A stretch of DNA of 43,325 bases from Solirubrobacterales bacterium (lineage in GTDB: Bacteria > Actinomycetota > Thermoleophilia > Solirubrobacterales > Solirubrobacteraceae). The DNA lies in the NCBI GenBank assembly GCA_027315255.1, contig DAHUYL010000090.1, forward strand, positions 1-43,325, given 5' to 3'. Within the stretch, counting starts at the first letter, position 1, and each line of letters opens with the position of its first letter. Below, one piece after another: positions 7,783 through 15,118 of this stretch. Position numbers and translations under genes: made by a program. The notes under the pieces are model-generated. The model was not told the DNA's origin and did not search any database. It saw only the letters and a list, made by a program, of their open reading frames with translations.

Positions 7783-8694
7783 TCAGGTGGTGGTGAGGAC
7801 GCGATCGGAAACCGCGTCGGCGTCTCGAAGCACCGCCGCGGGTCCAGCGGGCGGCCCGACCGGGCTGCCCGAACCCGGCGCGGCCAACCGGGGCCACAGC
7901 GGCTTGTCCGGTTCGAGCCAGCGCCACACCGCGAAGCACGCCGCGAGCGCGTAGGCGATCGAGCCGGGGACCCACATCATCCCGCCGGCGAGCTGCTGGT
8001 CGGTCAGCGCCGTGATCCCACCCGGTCGCACCGCCAGCGCGGCGTAGTGGCCGTAGATCGGGGTCTGCACGACGACCAGCGTGATCGCCAGCACCCAGCC
8101 GACGACCATCGCCCCGAGCAGGTACACGGCGCGCCACATCCACGTGAGCCGCGGGCGCAGCGGACCGGGATCGAGCGCGTGCGCCCAGAACAGCAGCCCG
8201 AGGAAGAAGAAGCACGCGTGCTCGGCGTCGTGGACGGTCCCGTCGGTGAGCGCGGCGTTGTACGCCGCCGGGATGTGCCACGCGAGCAGTGTCGCGCCGA
8301 ACGCGAGCCACGCGCACACCGGGTGCGCGAGCAGCCTGATCGGGGCAGCCCACCGCGAGCGCACGAGCGCCCGGCCGGTCGTCGTCCGCGTGCGCAGCGG
8401 CAGCGCTCGCCACATCCGCGGCCACGGCTTGCCGAGCAGGATCAGCGGCGGCGCGACGCTCAGCAGCAGGATGTGCTGGCTCATGTGCACCCAGAAGAGC
8501 CGGTCGGAGTAGTAGTCGACCGGCGAGTCCAGCGCCAGCACGATCGCCACCAGCCCGACCGCGAAGCAGGCCGCCCGCAGCCGCGCCTCCAGCTCCCGTC
8601 CGGGTGCCGGGCGCCGGCCGAGTCCGCCCAGCACGTACAGCGAGCCGGCGACCACGACGTAGAACAGGGAGGGGTTGAGCGACCAGTGCGACAC
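7783..8694 (-). CDS. ctaG: cytochrome c oxidase assembly factor, CtaG/caa3 family
   Basis: A 303-residue multi-span membrane protein of the caa3-type CtaG family, linked to copper insertion into and assembly of cytochrome c oxidase. Family features are LDSPVDYYSDRLFWVHMSQH, which has the conserved His-rich start of a helix, then ILLLSVAPPLILLGKPWP, HPVCAWLAFGATLLAWHIP, HDAEHACFFFLGLLFWAH and GGMMWVPGS. About seven helices can be counted. Several His and Met residues in the helices could handle copper. The C-terminal tail after the last helix is Pro/Ala-rich and soluble. It is located immediately after coxC in the cluster, which fits the role. Confidence 0.88.
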   Translation of the reverse strand: MSHWSLNPSLFYVVVAGSLYVLGGLGRRPAPGRELEARLRAACFAVGLVAIVLALDSPVDYYSDRLFWVHMSQHILLLSVAPPLILLGKPWPRMWRALPLRTRTTTGRALVRSRWAAPIRLLAHPVCAWLAFGATLLAWHIPAAYNAALTDGTVHDAEHACFFFLGLLFWAHALDPGPLRPRLTWMWRAVYLLGAMVVGWVLAITLVVVQTPIYGHYAALAVRPGGITALTDQQLAGGMMWVPGSIAYALAACFAVWRWLEPDKPLWPRLAAPGSGSPVGPPAGPAAVLRDADAVSDRVLTTT

Positions 8695-8733
8695 CGTGAA
8701 GCCTCCTACACGTCACTTGCCCCGCGCACGGCC

Positions 8734-9336
8734 CTACAGGATGTAGAGGATCACGTACGCGAGCACGCCGATCGCGACGAAGTACGCCCAGTAGAACGAG
8801 CACGCCTCGAACCCGGCCTGCGCGAGCGCGTGATCGACCCCGGTGCCGCCGTTGCGCCGCGCGCGCAACATCGTCGCCACCTGCGTCTCGATCCAGTACA
8901 GGCCGCCGAGCTCGAAGATCGCGTACATCGACGTCCAGCCGAAGAACACGCTGGCGTAGCCGCCGCTGGCGGCGCCGAAGTTGAGGATCGTGTACTCGTA
9001 GAACTGGAGCGCCACCGCCGTCAGTCCCATCAGCAGCGCGATCACGCCCGCCGCGAGCTGGTCGCCGGGCCGGCGATGCGAGGACAGCCGCAGCGCGACC
9101 GCGCTGACAAGCTGCAGTGCGGCGATCGAGACGCCGATGCCCGCGGCGATCGTGACGTGCCCGATCTTCCAGCCGTGGTTGGTGTCCAGCGACTTCAGGT
9201 AGAAGTACGCGAACACGAACGAGACGAAGAAGAACGAGATCGAGCCGCACCAGAGGCGGGCACCGACCCACAGTGCGCGCCGCTGCCAGTGCCGGGGCTC
9301 GGGCTCGAGCTCGAGGTGGACCGCGGAAGCTTCCAT
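8734..9336 (-). CDS. coxC: cytochrome c oxidase subunit III
   Basis: Heme-copper oxidase subunit III, 200 residues with five visible hydrophobic helices, typical of the shorter bacterial form. Recognisable segments are ISFFFVSFVFAYFYLKS, QFYEYTILNFGAASGGYASV, FFGWTSMYAIFELGGLYWI (the GxH/E-rich helix region) and the C-terminal CSFYWAYFVAIGVLAYVILY. The subunit lies in the membrane beside subunit I, stabilises it and may guide oxygen. The gene begins 15 bp after the coxA stop on the same strand, so it is co-transcribed. Confident by family pattern and context. Confidence 0.9.
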   Translation of the reverse strand: MEASAVHLELEPEPRHWQRRALWVGARLWCGSISFFFVSFVFAYFYLKSLDTNHGWKIGHVTIAAGIGVSIAALQLVSAVALRLSSHRRPGDQLAAGVIALLMGLTAVALQFYEYTILNFGAASGGYASVFFGWTSMYAIFELGGLYWIETQVATMLRARRNGGTGVDHALAQAGFEACSFYWAYFVAIGVLAYVILYIL

Positions 9337-9351
9337 CGGACTGCCTCCTGC

Positions 9352-11259
9352 CTAGGCGACGCCGCCGGCCGGCACCGGCGCGCCGATCGGCGCCGGCTCG
9401 ACGCCGTACGGGTAGGGGTCGGGGTCGAACGTCGGGAGCCGCTCGAAGTCGTGCACCGGTACCGGCGTCGGCAGCGAGAACTCGATCGACTTCGCCTGCC
9501 ACGGGTTGTCCTCGGCGGGCTCACGCGTGAACACCGTCGACTTGACGACGTTGTAGAGGAACACGAGCATCGACAGCCCGATGCAGTAGGCCGAGATCGA
9601 GACCCAGTCGTTCAGGCCCTGGAGGCCGAGCGGATAGGTGACGACGCGGCGCGGCATCCCCAGGAAGCCGAGCGCGAACAGCGGCCCGAACGTCGAGTTG
9701 AAGGCGACGAACAGCGTCCAGAAATGGATCTTCCCGAGCCGCTCGTCGAACTTGACGTTCAGCATCTTCGGGCCCCAGTAGTAGACGGCGGCGAAGAACG
9801 TGAACACCAGGCCGCCCATGATCGTGTAGTGGAAGTGGGCCATCGAGAAGAAGCTGCCGTGCGTGGTCACGTCGCTCGGGACGTCCGACAGGAACACGCC
9901 GGAGATGCCGCCGAACAGGAAGTTGAAGATCCAACCCACGCAGAACAGCATCGGCACCGTCAAGCGGATCCGCCCGCGCCACAGGGTTCCCATCACGACC
10001 AGGAACGTGAACCCGGTCGGCAGCGAGATCATCTCGGTCGAGAGCATGTAGAACGGCCGCAGGTCGGCGTCGATGCCGCTCACGAACAGGTGGTGCTGCC
10101 ACACGAAGAAGCTGAGGAAGGCCACCCCGAGCAGGCCCGCGACCGCCAGCCGGTAGCCCCACAGCGGCTTGCGCGTGAACACCGGCAGGAGCTCCATCAC
10201 GATCGCGAACCCGGGCAGCGCGAGGATGTACACCTCGGGGTGTCCGAACACCCAGAAGAGGTTCTGGAACAGGTACGCGCTGCCGCCGATCGCAGCGATG
10301 TAGAAGCCGGTCTGCACGGTGCGGTCCATGCCCGCCATCAGCAGCGTCGCGATCAGCATCGGCGCGGCCAGCACCATCAGGATCGCGGTCGCGACCACGC
10401 CCCAGCAGAAGATCGGCAGCCGCGACCAGGTCATCCCCGGCGCGCGCATCGTGATGATCGTCGCCATCAGGTTCAGCCCCAGCAGCGTCATCGACAGCCC
10501 GACCAGCCCGAAGAAGCCGATGTACGCGTCGTAGCCCGCGGTGCCCTCGTCGCCGAGCGGCTGATACCCGGTCCAGCCCGTCTGGAAGCCGCCCCAGAAG
10601 ATCGTCGTGACGAGGATCACGCCGGCCGCCATCAGCAGCCAGAACGTGAGCGCCTCGATCCGCGGGAACGCCATCCGGCGCGAGCCGATCATCAGCGGCA
10701 CGACCCAGTTGGCGAACGGGCCGAGGATGCCCGAGGTCATCATCCCCATCATCATCGAGCCGTGCATGCCGACCAGCGTCAGGTACTGGTTGGGACCGAA
10801 CACGTGCGTGTTGGGCGACAGCAGCTCGGTGCGGATGAACATCGCGTTCAGGCCGCCGACGAAGAAGAACGTGCCGATCCCGATCAGGTACTGGACGGCG
10901 ACGACCTTGTGGTCGGTGCACAGCCTGAAGTAGCGGGCGGCGCCCTCGCCCTCTGACTCGTGCTCGGTCAGGCTCGGCGGGTGACCCAGCATCCGCCGCA
11001 CCGGATAGTTGGCGAAGCCCATCCCGACCAGGAAGCCGACCACCCCGAGCACGTACCCGAGGCAGACGGCGATGTCGTTCTCGCCCGCCTGCGCCTTGTA
11101 GTAGGTCAGCGTGTGGCCGGTGATGTTCTCGCCGATCGCGTAGTAGCCGATGAACCAGCCCGCGATCCCGAGCGCGATCCCGGTGAACATGTTGAAGCCA
11201 CCGAGCCGCTGCCAGAACGACTTGGTAGGCCTCGACGCCGAAATCGCAATCGCGCTCAT
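9352..11259 (-). CDS. coxA: cytochrome c oxidase subunit I with N-terminal extension
   Basis: Catalytic subunit of an aa3-type heme-copper oxidase, 635 residues, reducing oxygen to water and pumping protons. The low-spin heme ligand region has His166 (LVGMHGSMMMG). The CuB/Tyr site is H340-P-E-V-Y344, with Glu342 of the D channel present. CuB ligands are H389-H390 (VWQHHLFVSG), and the heme ligands H475 and H477 lie in SMAHFHYTIMG. The core starts near residue 105 (RYFRLCTDHKVVAVQ). Before it is an extension with two further hydrophobic helices (MFTGIALGIAGWFIGYYAIG and IAVCLGYVLGVVGFLVGMGF), absent from short CoxA proteins. ATG at 11259 has a GAGGAG ribosome site and overlaps the coxB stop (ATGA), so translation is coupled. 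Confidence 0.95.
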   Translation of the reverse strand: MSAIAISASRPTKSFWQRLGGFNMFTGIALGIAGWFIGYYAIGENITGHTLTYYKAQAGENDIAVCLGYVLGVVGFLVGMGFANYPVRRMLGHPPSLTEHESEGEGAARYFRLCTDHKVVAVQYLIGIGTFFFVGGLNAMFIRTELLSPNTHVFGPNQYLTLVGMHGSMMMGMMTSGILGPFANWVVPLMIGSRRMAFPRIEALTFWLLMAAGVILVTTIFWGGFQTGWTGYQPLGDEGTAGYDAYIGFFGLVGLSMTLLGLNLMATIITMRAPGMTWSRLPIFCWGVVATAILMVLAAPMLIATLLMAGMDRTVQTGFYIAAIGGSAYLFQNLFWVFGHPEVYILALPGFAIVMELLPVFTRKPLWGYRLAVAGLLGVAFLSFFVWQHHLFVSGIDADLRPFYMLSTEMISLPTGFTFLVVMGTLWRGRIRLTVPMLFCVGWIFNFLFGGISGVFLSDVPSDVTTHGSFFSMAHFHYTIMGGLVFTFFAAVYYWGPKMLNVKFDERLGKIHFWTLFVAFNSTFGPLFALGFLGMPRRVVTYPLGLQGLNDWVSISAYCIGLSMLVFLYNVVKSTVFTREPAEDNPWQAKSIEFSLPTPVPVHDFERLPTFDPDPYPYGVEPAPIGAPVPAGGVA

Positions 11260-12095
11260 CCGCTCCTCCTCACGGGCGACGGGAAGTAAGTCCTCGAGTA
11301 CTTCGGCAGCCGCTTCGAACCCGGCGCCAGCAGCGTCTGCTGCTGCTGCGCCCAGGTGGCGAACTCGGCCTGCGGGACGACGTGGCCGGTGTCGAACATG
11401 TATCCGTGCCAGAGCCCGCAGAGCTCGGCGCAGCGCACGTTGATCGTCAGCGGTCCGAGCGTGTGGACGTAGGCGATGTTGTCGACGCCCGGGTTCGCGT
11501 CGGCCTTGACGCCGAGCTGGTATGCCCAGAACGAGTGGATCACGTCGAGCGAGGTCACGTGGAACTCGACCATCGTGTTCGCGGGCAGCATCAGATCCGG
11601 AGTCTCGAACCCGTACTTCGGGTAGCGGTAGTCGAACTGCCATTGCTGCGCGACCACCTGGACCTGCAGCGGCGCGTCGCCCTTGGCCATCGCCGGGACG
11701 GCGATCGGGTTCGGGCCCTGGCCCCCGCCGGACCCGTCCTGGAGCAGGCGGATCGAGCCGTAGGCGGCGAGGAACAGGACCAGCGTCGTGGTCGTCAGCA
11801 GCCACCAGAACTGGACGCCGGCGTCGCCGCGGATCGCCGGACCCTCGAGCGCCGAGCTGTGGTCGCGCTCGCGGAACGCGTACAGGCAGTACCCGAGGAA
11901 CACCAGCACCGCCGTCGTCACCGGCGTCGCCAGCCCGAACAGCACGGTGTTGTCGGTGACCTGCCCGGCGGCCTGAACCGAGCCGTTGCCGGGCGGCATC
12001 CCCGGCGCCAGCACGAAGATCATCAGCGCCTCGAACGGCACCGTGACGATCAGCCACAGCATCACGACGTTGCGGAAGTGTCTGGTCTGAGCCAT
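11256..12095 (-). CDS. coxB: cytochrome c oxidase subunit II (CuA subunit)
   Basis: Subunit II, 279 residues, carrying the binuclear CuA centre that receives electrons from cytochrome c. Two N-terminal hydrophobic segments (VVMLWLIVTVPFEALMIFVL and FWWLLTTTTLVLFLAAYG) are followed by a periplasmic-side cupredoxin domain. CuA ligands are complete: His187 (DVIHSFWAY), then C222-x3-C226-x3-H230-x2-M233, with Glu between the cysteines (CAELCGLWHGYM). There is no fused cytochrome c domain, so this is not a caa3-type subunit II. No lipobox Cys is seen near the start. ATG at 12095 is the only good start in frame; its 3' end overlaps coxA by four bases. Confidence 0.95.
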   Translation of the reverse strand: MAQTRHFRNVVMLWLIVTVPFEALMIFVLAPGMPPGNGSVQAAGQVTDNTVLFGLATPVTTAVLVFLGYCLYAFRERDHSSALEGPAIRGDAGVQFWWLLTTTTLVLFLAAYGSIRLLQDGSGGGQGPNPIAVPAMAKGDAPLQVQVVAQQWQFDYRYPKYGFETPDLMLPANTMVEFHVTSLDVIHSFWAYQLGVKADANPGVDNIAYVHTLGPLTINVRCAELCGLWHGYMFDTGHVVPQAEFATWAQQQQTLLAPGSKRLPKYSRTYFPSPVRRSG

Positions 12096-12133
12096 CAGCT
12101 GTGTCTCGTCGTCCGTCGGTTGGAGCGAACCGG

Positions 12134-12799
12134 TCAGACGACCTTGAGGAACCCGTCCATGTAGCCGACGGTCTGCATCGGTCCGCCGAACCCATCGATG
12201 TAGCCCGCCGCGCACGGCACGAAGCACTGCCAGCGGTAGAGGCCCTTGCCCGGGGTGCGGAACGTGAACGTGACCTTCTCGACGGCGTTGGCGGTCGGGC
12301 TGCAGGGCGCGTTCGCGCAGGCGTTCTTGGCGGTGCCCGAGACGCCCTGAAGCGGGACCGACAGTCCCAGCTGGGGGACCGCGAAGATGTGCGACGTGTT
12401 GGCCGAGGCGATCGCCTGCTCGGGAGCGGCGCCGTTGACCTGGAATGTGCCGCCGGTCGTCCCCTGGGCCTGCGAGAGGAACTGGTTGCGGATCCCGGAC
12501 GGCGAGTCGTACTGGAAGATCGTGACGTGGACCAGCGTGTGCGCCGGCAGCACGTAGGTCGTGTCGTGCCGCCAGTCGCCGCCGCTCGAGTTGACCGCGT
12601 AGTAGGAGACCCAGGTGTTGTGCGGGTCGCTCAGCGCCGCCGCCGGAACCGTCGCGAGATACAGCGAGGTGCCCTGCGACGAGGTGACGGCCGCGGCCGA
12701 GCCGGGCACGTTCGCCAGGTAGAGCCCGATGTAGAGCCCGATCGCCGCGCAGACGATTGCAGTGGCCGTCGCCACGCCCATGAAACGCTTTGCATTCAC
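12134..12799 (-). CDS. membrane-anchored cupredoxin-like protein with remodelled CuA-like motif
   Basis: A 221-residue protein, first in the oxidase cluster. A single N-terminal hydrophobic segment (GVATATAIVCAAIGLYIGLY) anchors an extracellular domain that reads like a subunit II cupredoxin: a strand/His region (SHIFAVPQLG, His137) and a late metal loop with C192-x3-C196 (WQCFVPCAAGY). Compared with coxB, the position of the CuA His after the second Cys is Tyr200, and no Met follows at the usual spacing. An insert with two more cysteines (C161, C166) lies between His137 and C192. It may be a copper chaperone, an alternative electron carrier or a degenerate CuA domain. Start GTG at 12799 sits just after a likely -10 box; ATG at 12781 is an alternative. 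Confidence 0.75.
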   Translation of the reverse strand: MNAKRFMGVATATAIVCAAIGLYIGLYLANVPGSAAAVTSSQGTSLYLATVPAAALSDPHNTWVSYYAVNSSGGDWRHDTTYVLPAHTLVHVTIFQYDSPSGIRNQFLSQAQGTTGGTFQVNGAAPEQAIASANTSHIFAVPQLGLSVPLQGVSGTAKNACANAPCSPTANAVEKVTFTFRTPGKGLYRWQCFVPCAAGYIDGFGGPMQTVGYMDGFLKVV

Positions 12800-12804
12800 G
12801 ACGG

Positions 12805-12815
12805 CGAGGGTTATA
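12805..12815 (-). promoter_or_regulatory. extended -10 element for the oxidase cluster
   Basis: On the minus strand TGTATAAC forms an extended -10 box (hexamer TATAAC, 12815 to 12810). Transcription would begin near 12803, only a few bases before the GTG at 12799, giving an essentially leaderless mRNA. This is consistent with the absence of a Shine-Dalgarno sequence upstream of this gene. Confidence 0.45.
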
Positions 12816-12839
12816 CATTGCCGCCAGGAGCAAGGGACC

Positions 12840-12883
12840 GGAGATGACGGAGCTGTAATCGCGCCGTCATCTCCGCGTCATCT
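12840..12883. promoter_or_regulatory. putative response-regulator operator: one inverted and two direct copies
   Basis: The octamer CGTCATCT occurs at 12865-12872 and again at 12876-12883, exactly 11 bp apart, the one-turn spacing at which OmpR/PhoB-type regulators bind tandem half-sites. A reverse copy (AGATGACG) is at 12842-12849, and the 11-bp arms 12840-12850 and 12864-12874 form a perfect inverted repeat around 13 bases. The array lies between the divergent cupredoxin/cox cluster and the response regulator gene, so it could serve autoregulation and cox control. Binding is inference. Confidence 0.5.
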
Positions 12884-12927
12884 ACGGAGGAGGGTGCGTT
12901 GGAATACGGACAGTTTCCCGGGGCGAG

Positions 12928-13608
12928 ATGCGGATCCTGATCGTCGAGGACGAGGCGCGGATCCGTGCTTTCCTGACGCGCGCGTTCGAGGCCGAGGGGA
13001 TCGGCGTCGACGGCGTCGGCGACGGCGAGCGAGGCTTCGAGCGAGTTCGGCGCGGCAGCTACGACCTCGTGATCCTCGACCTGCTGCTACCCGGTCGCGG
13101 CGGCCTCGACACGCTCGATTCGCTGCATCGCGAGCAGCCGGAGCTGCCGATCCTGATCCTGTCGGCGCGCGACGATCTGCAGACGAAGCTGCGCGGGTTC
13201 GAGCTCGGGGCGGTCGACTACGTCCAGAAGCCATTCGCGCTCGCCGAGCTGCTCGCGCGCGTCCGCGTGCACCTGCGACGGATGTCGATGCTCTCGAACG
13301 CCGTCCTGCCGGACCAGCCCGCCCTGATCCAGGTCGGCTCGCTCGTCCTCGACCTGACCGCGCGGCGCGCGCAGGTCGGTGAGACGGTCTCCGAGCTGTC
13401 CGACCGCGAGTTCCGCCTGCTGCACTTCCTGATGCTGCACCAGGGCGAGGTGATCAGCCGCGAACGGCTGCTGTCCGAGGTGTGGGGCTACGACTTCGAC
13501 CCACGCTCGAACGTCGTCGACGTGTGCGTGCGGCGGTTGCGGCGGCGCCTCGGGCCCGAGGCGCCGATCGAGACCGTCCGCAATGCCGGCTACCGCGCTG
13601 CTGCCTGA
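12928..13608 (+). CDS. OmpR/PhoB-family response regulator
   Basis: A 226-residue two-component response regulator. The receiver domain (residues 1-115) has the acidic pair in LIVEDEARI, the phospho-acceptor Asp51 (LVILDLLLPG), Ser in LILSARD and Lys101 (YVQKPF). The C-terminal winged-helix domain (about 130-226) has the OmpR-type signature LSDREFRLLHFLMLHQGEV, then VWGYDFDPRSNVVDVCVRRL and the terminal VRNAGYRA. It binds DNA as a dimer on direct repeats; such repeats lie directly upstream. The kinase gene begins 2 bp after its stop, so the pair is one operon, divergent from the cox cluster. Confidence 0.93.
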   Translation: MRILIVEDEARIRAFLTRAFEAEGIGVDGVGDGERGFERVRRGSYDLVILDLLLPGRGGLDTLDSLHREQPELPILILSARDDLQTKLRGFELGAVDYVQKPFALAELLARVRVHLRRMSMLSNAVLPDQPALIQVGSLVLDLTARRAQVGETVSELSDREFRLLHFLMLHQGEVISRERLLSEVWGYDFDPRSNVVDVCVRRLRRRLGPEAPIETVRNAGYRAAA

Positions 13609-13610
13609 AG

Positions 13611-14798
13611 ATGTCGACGCTCGCGCAGCCGCCCGACCGCGGCAGGGTGCGCCGGCTCGCCGGCGCGGTCGCCGGGGCAGTCGTCCGCCCCGGGCCGGGA
13701 TCGTTGCCGACGCGAGGCGGCTCGCTGCTCGCGCGCTACCGGCCCGAACTGTTGTGGGCGCTGTTCGCGCTCGCCAACTACGTGGCGATGGTCGCCTTCG
13801 AAAGTTGGGAGACGATCCCGTTTCACTTCATCTGGATCAGCCTGACGCTGCTGTACGGCTTCCGGGTGTGGCCGACGCGGCCGATGCTGATGATCCTCGG
13901 CGCGGTCATGGCGCTGACGGCAGAGTCGATCTCGCTGGACGCGTTCAACGGCACGCAGCTGTGGGGCGAGCTGTTCGAGGTGCCGTTGATGGCGGCGATG
14001 TTCCTGGCGATGGCGTGGCACGCGCAGCGACGGGTCGAGGCGCAGCTCGTCGCCGAGCGCCAGGCGGGCGAGCTCACCTCGATGCTCGAGCGCCATGACC
14101 GCTTCATCCACGACGCCTCGCACGAGCTGCGCACGCCGGTGACGATCGCCCGCGGCCACCTCGAACTCCTGCGCGCCGGCGATCCCGGCTCGGCGGAGCT
14201 CGCAGTCGCGCTCGACGAGCTGGGCCGGATGGACGCGATCATCGAGCGGCTGCTGCTGCTCGCGACCGCCGGCCATCCCGACTTCCTGCAGATCAGCCAG
14301 GTCGAGGTCGAGCCGTTCCTCGAGGAGCTGTTCATGCGCTGGTCGGAGGTCGCGCGACGCAGCTGGCGGCTCGGTCCACTGCCCGACGGCGCGCTCGCCG
14401 TCGACCCGGAGCGGATCCGAGCGGCGCTCGACGCGCTGCTCGAGAACGCCGTCAAGTACTCGCAGGAGGGAGACGCGATCGAGCTGCGCGCACGGCGCGT
14501 AGGGCCCGCCGAGATCGTGATCGAGGTCGCGGACGAGGGCTGCGGGATCCCCCGCGAGGCGCTCGCGCGGATCTTCGAGCGCTTCGGTCGGGCCGATGCG
14601 GCCCGTGCCCGGAGCACCGGCGGCGTCGGGCTCGGGCTGGCGATCGTCGACGCGATCGCCAAGCGCCACGGAGGTCGCTGCACCGTGCAGAGCACGGGCC
14701 GCGGGGCGGTGTTCGCGCTGCATCTGCCCGCAACGCCGGTCTACGGGCCGGCCGGCGAGAAGGGCATTCCGGGCTGGGTGCTGCCCGCCGGAGGCTGA
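13611..14798 (+). CDS. membrane sensor histidine kinase
   Basis: A 395-residue histidine kinase, partner of the preceding regulator. The N-terminal third holds about four hydrophobic helices (LLWALFALANYVAMVAF, then FIWISLTLLYGF, MLMILGAVMALTAE and VPLMAAMFLAMAWH) with hardly any extracytoplasmic loop, implying sensing within or at the membrane, for example of redox state or quinone, though nothing proves this. The HisKA domain has the H box FIHDASHELRTPVT (His171). The ATPase domain has the N box ALLENAVKYS, the G1 box DEGCGIP, the F box FERFGR and G2 GGVGLGLAIVDA. The start at 13611 is 2 bp after the regulator stop. A strong hairpin follows 20 bp after its stop. Confidence 0.92.
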   Translation: MSTLAQPPDRGRVRRLAGAVAGAVVRPGPGSLPTRGGSLLARYRPELLWALFALANYVAMVAFESWETIPFHFIWISLTLLYGFRVWPTRPMLMILGAVMALTAESISLDAFNGTQLWGELFEVPLMAAMFLAMAWHAQRRVEAQLVAERQAGELTSMLERHDRFIHDASHELRTPVTIARGHLELLRAGDPGSAELAVALDELGRMDAIIERLLLLATAGHPDFLQISQVEVEPFLEELFMRWSEVARRSWRLGPLPDGALAVDPERIRAALDALLENAVKYSQEGDAIELRARRVGPAEIVIEVADEGCGIPREALARIFERFGRADAARARSTGGVGLGLAIVDAIAKRHGGRCTVQSTGRGAVFALHLPATPVYGPAGEKGIPGWVLPAGG

Positions 14799-14818
14799 CG
14801 GCCCTTCCGGCGCCGACC

Positions 14819-14852
14819 CCACCGCCTGCGCACCCCCAGGCGCAGGCGGTGG
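14819..14852 (+). terminator. perfect 13-bp GC hairpin after the two-component operon
   Basis: Arms 14819-14831 and 14840-14852 are exact reverse complements around an 8-base loop, 20 bp downstream of the kinase stop. No clear U-tract follows. It is probably the 3' end signal of the regulator/kinase transcript. Confidence 0.65.
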
Positions 14853-14920
14853 CAGTGCCCTGGCACCTTCTTACCTCCTTCCAACCTGCATCTCACCGCC
14901 CGCTTGCGACGGGCGGGGAA

Positions 14921-14960
14921 CCTTGGTCGTGCAGTCCTTTCCAACCCCGACCAAGGAGGT
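14921..14960 (+). promoter_or_regulatory. leader hairpin that sequesters the Shine-Dalgarno sequence
   Basis: An almost perfect ribosome site, AAGGAGGT (14953-14960), lies six bases before the ATG at 14966. Its first half is paired: 14921-14929 (CCTTGGTCG) is the exact reverse complement of 14948-14956 (CGACCAAGG), with an 18-base loop. A second hairpin lies just upstream (arms CCGCCCG and CGGGCGG, about 14897-14917), and CTGCA at 14886-14890 could pair with TGCAG at 14930-14934. This looks like a translational switch for the small membrane gene; I do not match it to a known riboswitch class. Confidence 0.45.
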
Positions 14961-14965
14961 CTCGA

Positions 14966-15109
14966 ATGACCACCGTGACGATCGTGATCCTGAACGTGAT
15001 CCTCGCAGTCGCCGTGCTCGCCGGCATGCTGACGCTGCTCGGAGGCTCGATCCTGTCCTCGGCGAAGGAACGCCGGCCCCGCCGACCGCGGGCCGGGGGC
15101 GCCTTCTAG
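14966..15109 (+). CDS. 47-residue single-span membrane protein
   Basis: A very small protein beginning MTTVTIVILNVILAVAVLAG, one continuous transmembrane segment, and ending in a strongly basic tail (KERRPRRPRAGG) that would face the cytoplasm. The excellent Shine-Dalgarno sequence (AAGGAGGT) six bases upstream fixes the start and argues the gene is real. Its leader folds into hairpins that include the ribosome site. It is convergent with pyruvate kinase 9 bp away. No known family; it could be a small regulatory or stress peptide. Confidence 0.65.
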   Translation: MTTVTIVILNVILAVAVLAGMLTLLGGSILSSAKERRPRRPRAGGAF

Positions 15110-15118
15110 GCAGCGCCC

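Noticed and set aside
7744..10956. Plus-strand open frame of about 1070 codons opposite the oxidase genes
   Set aside because: Its translation is Arg/His/Glu/Gln-rich without any domain, and the minus strand codes for clear ctaG, coxC and coxA. It is a shadow caused by high GC.
11256..12095. caa3-type subunit II with fused cytochrome c
   Set aside because: No CxxCH heme motif in the gene; it ends shortly after the CuA domain.
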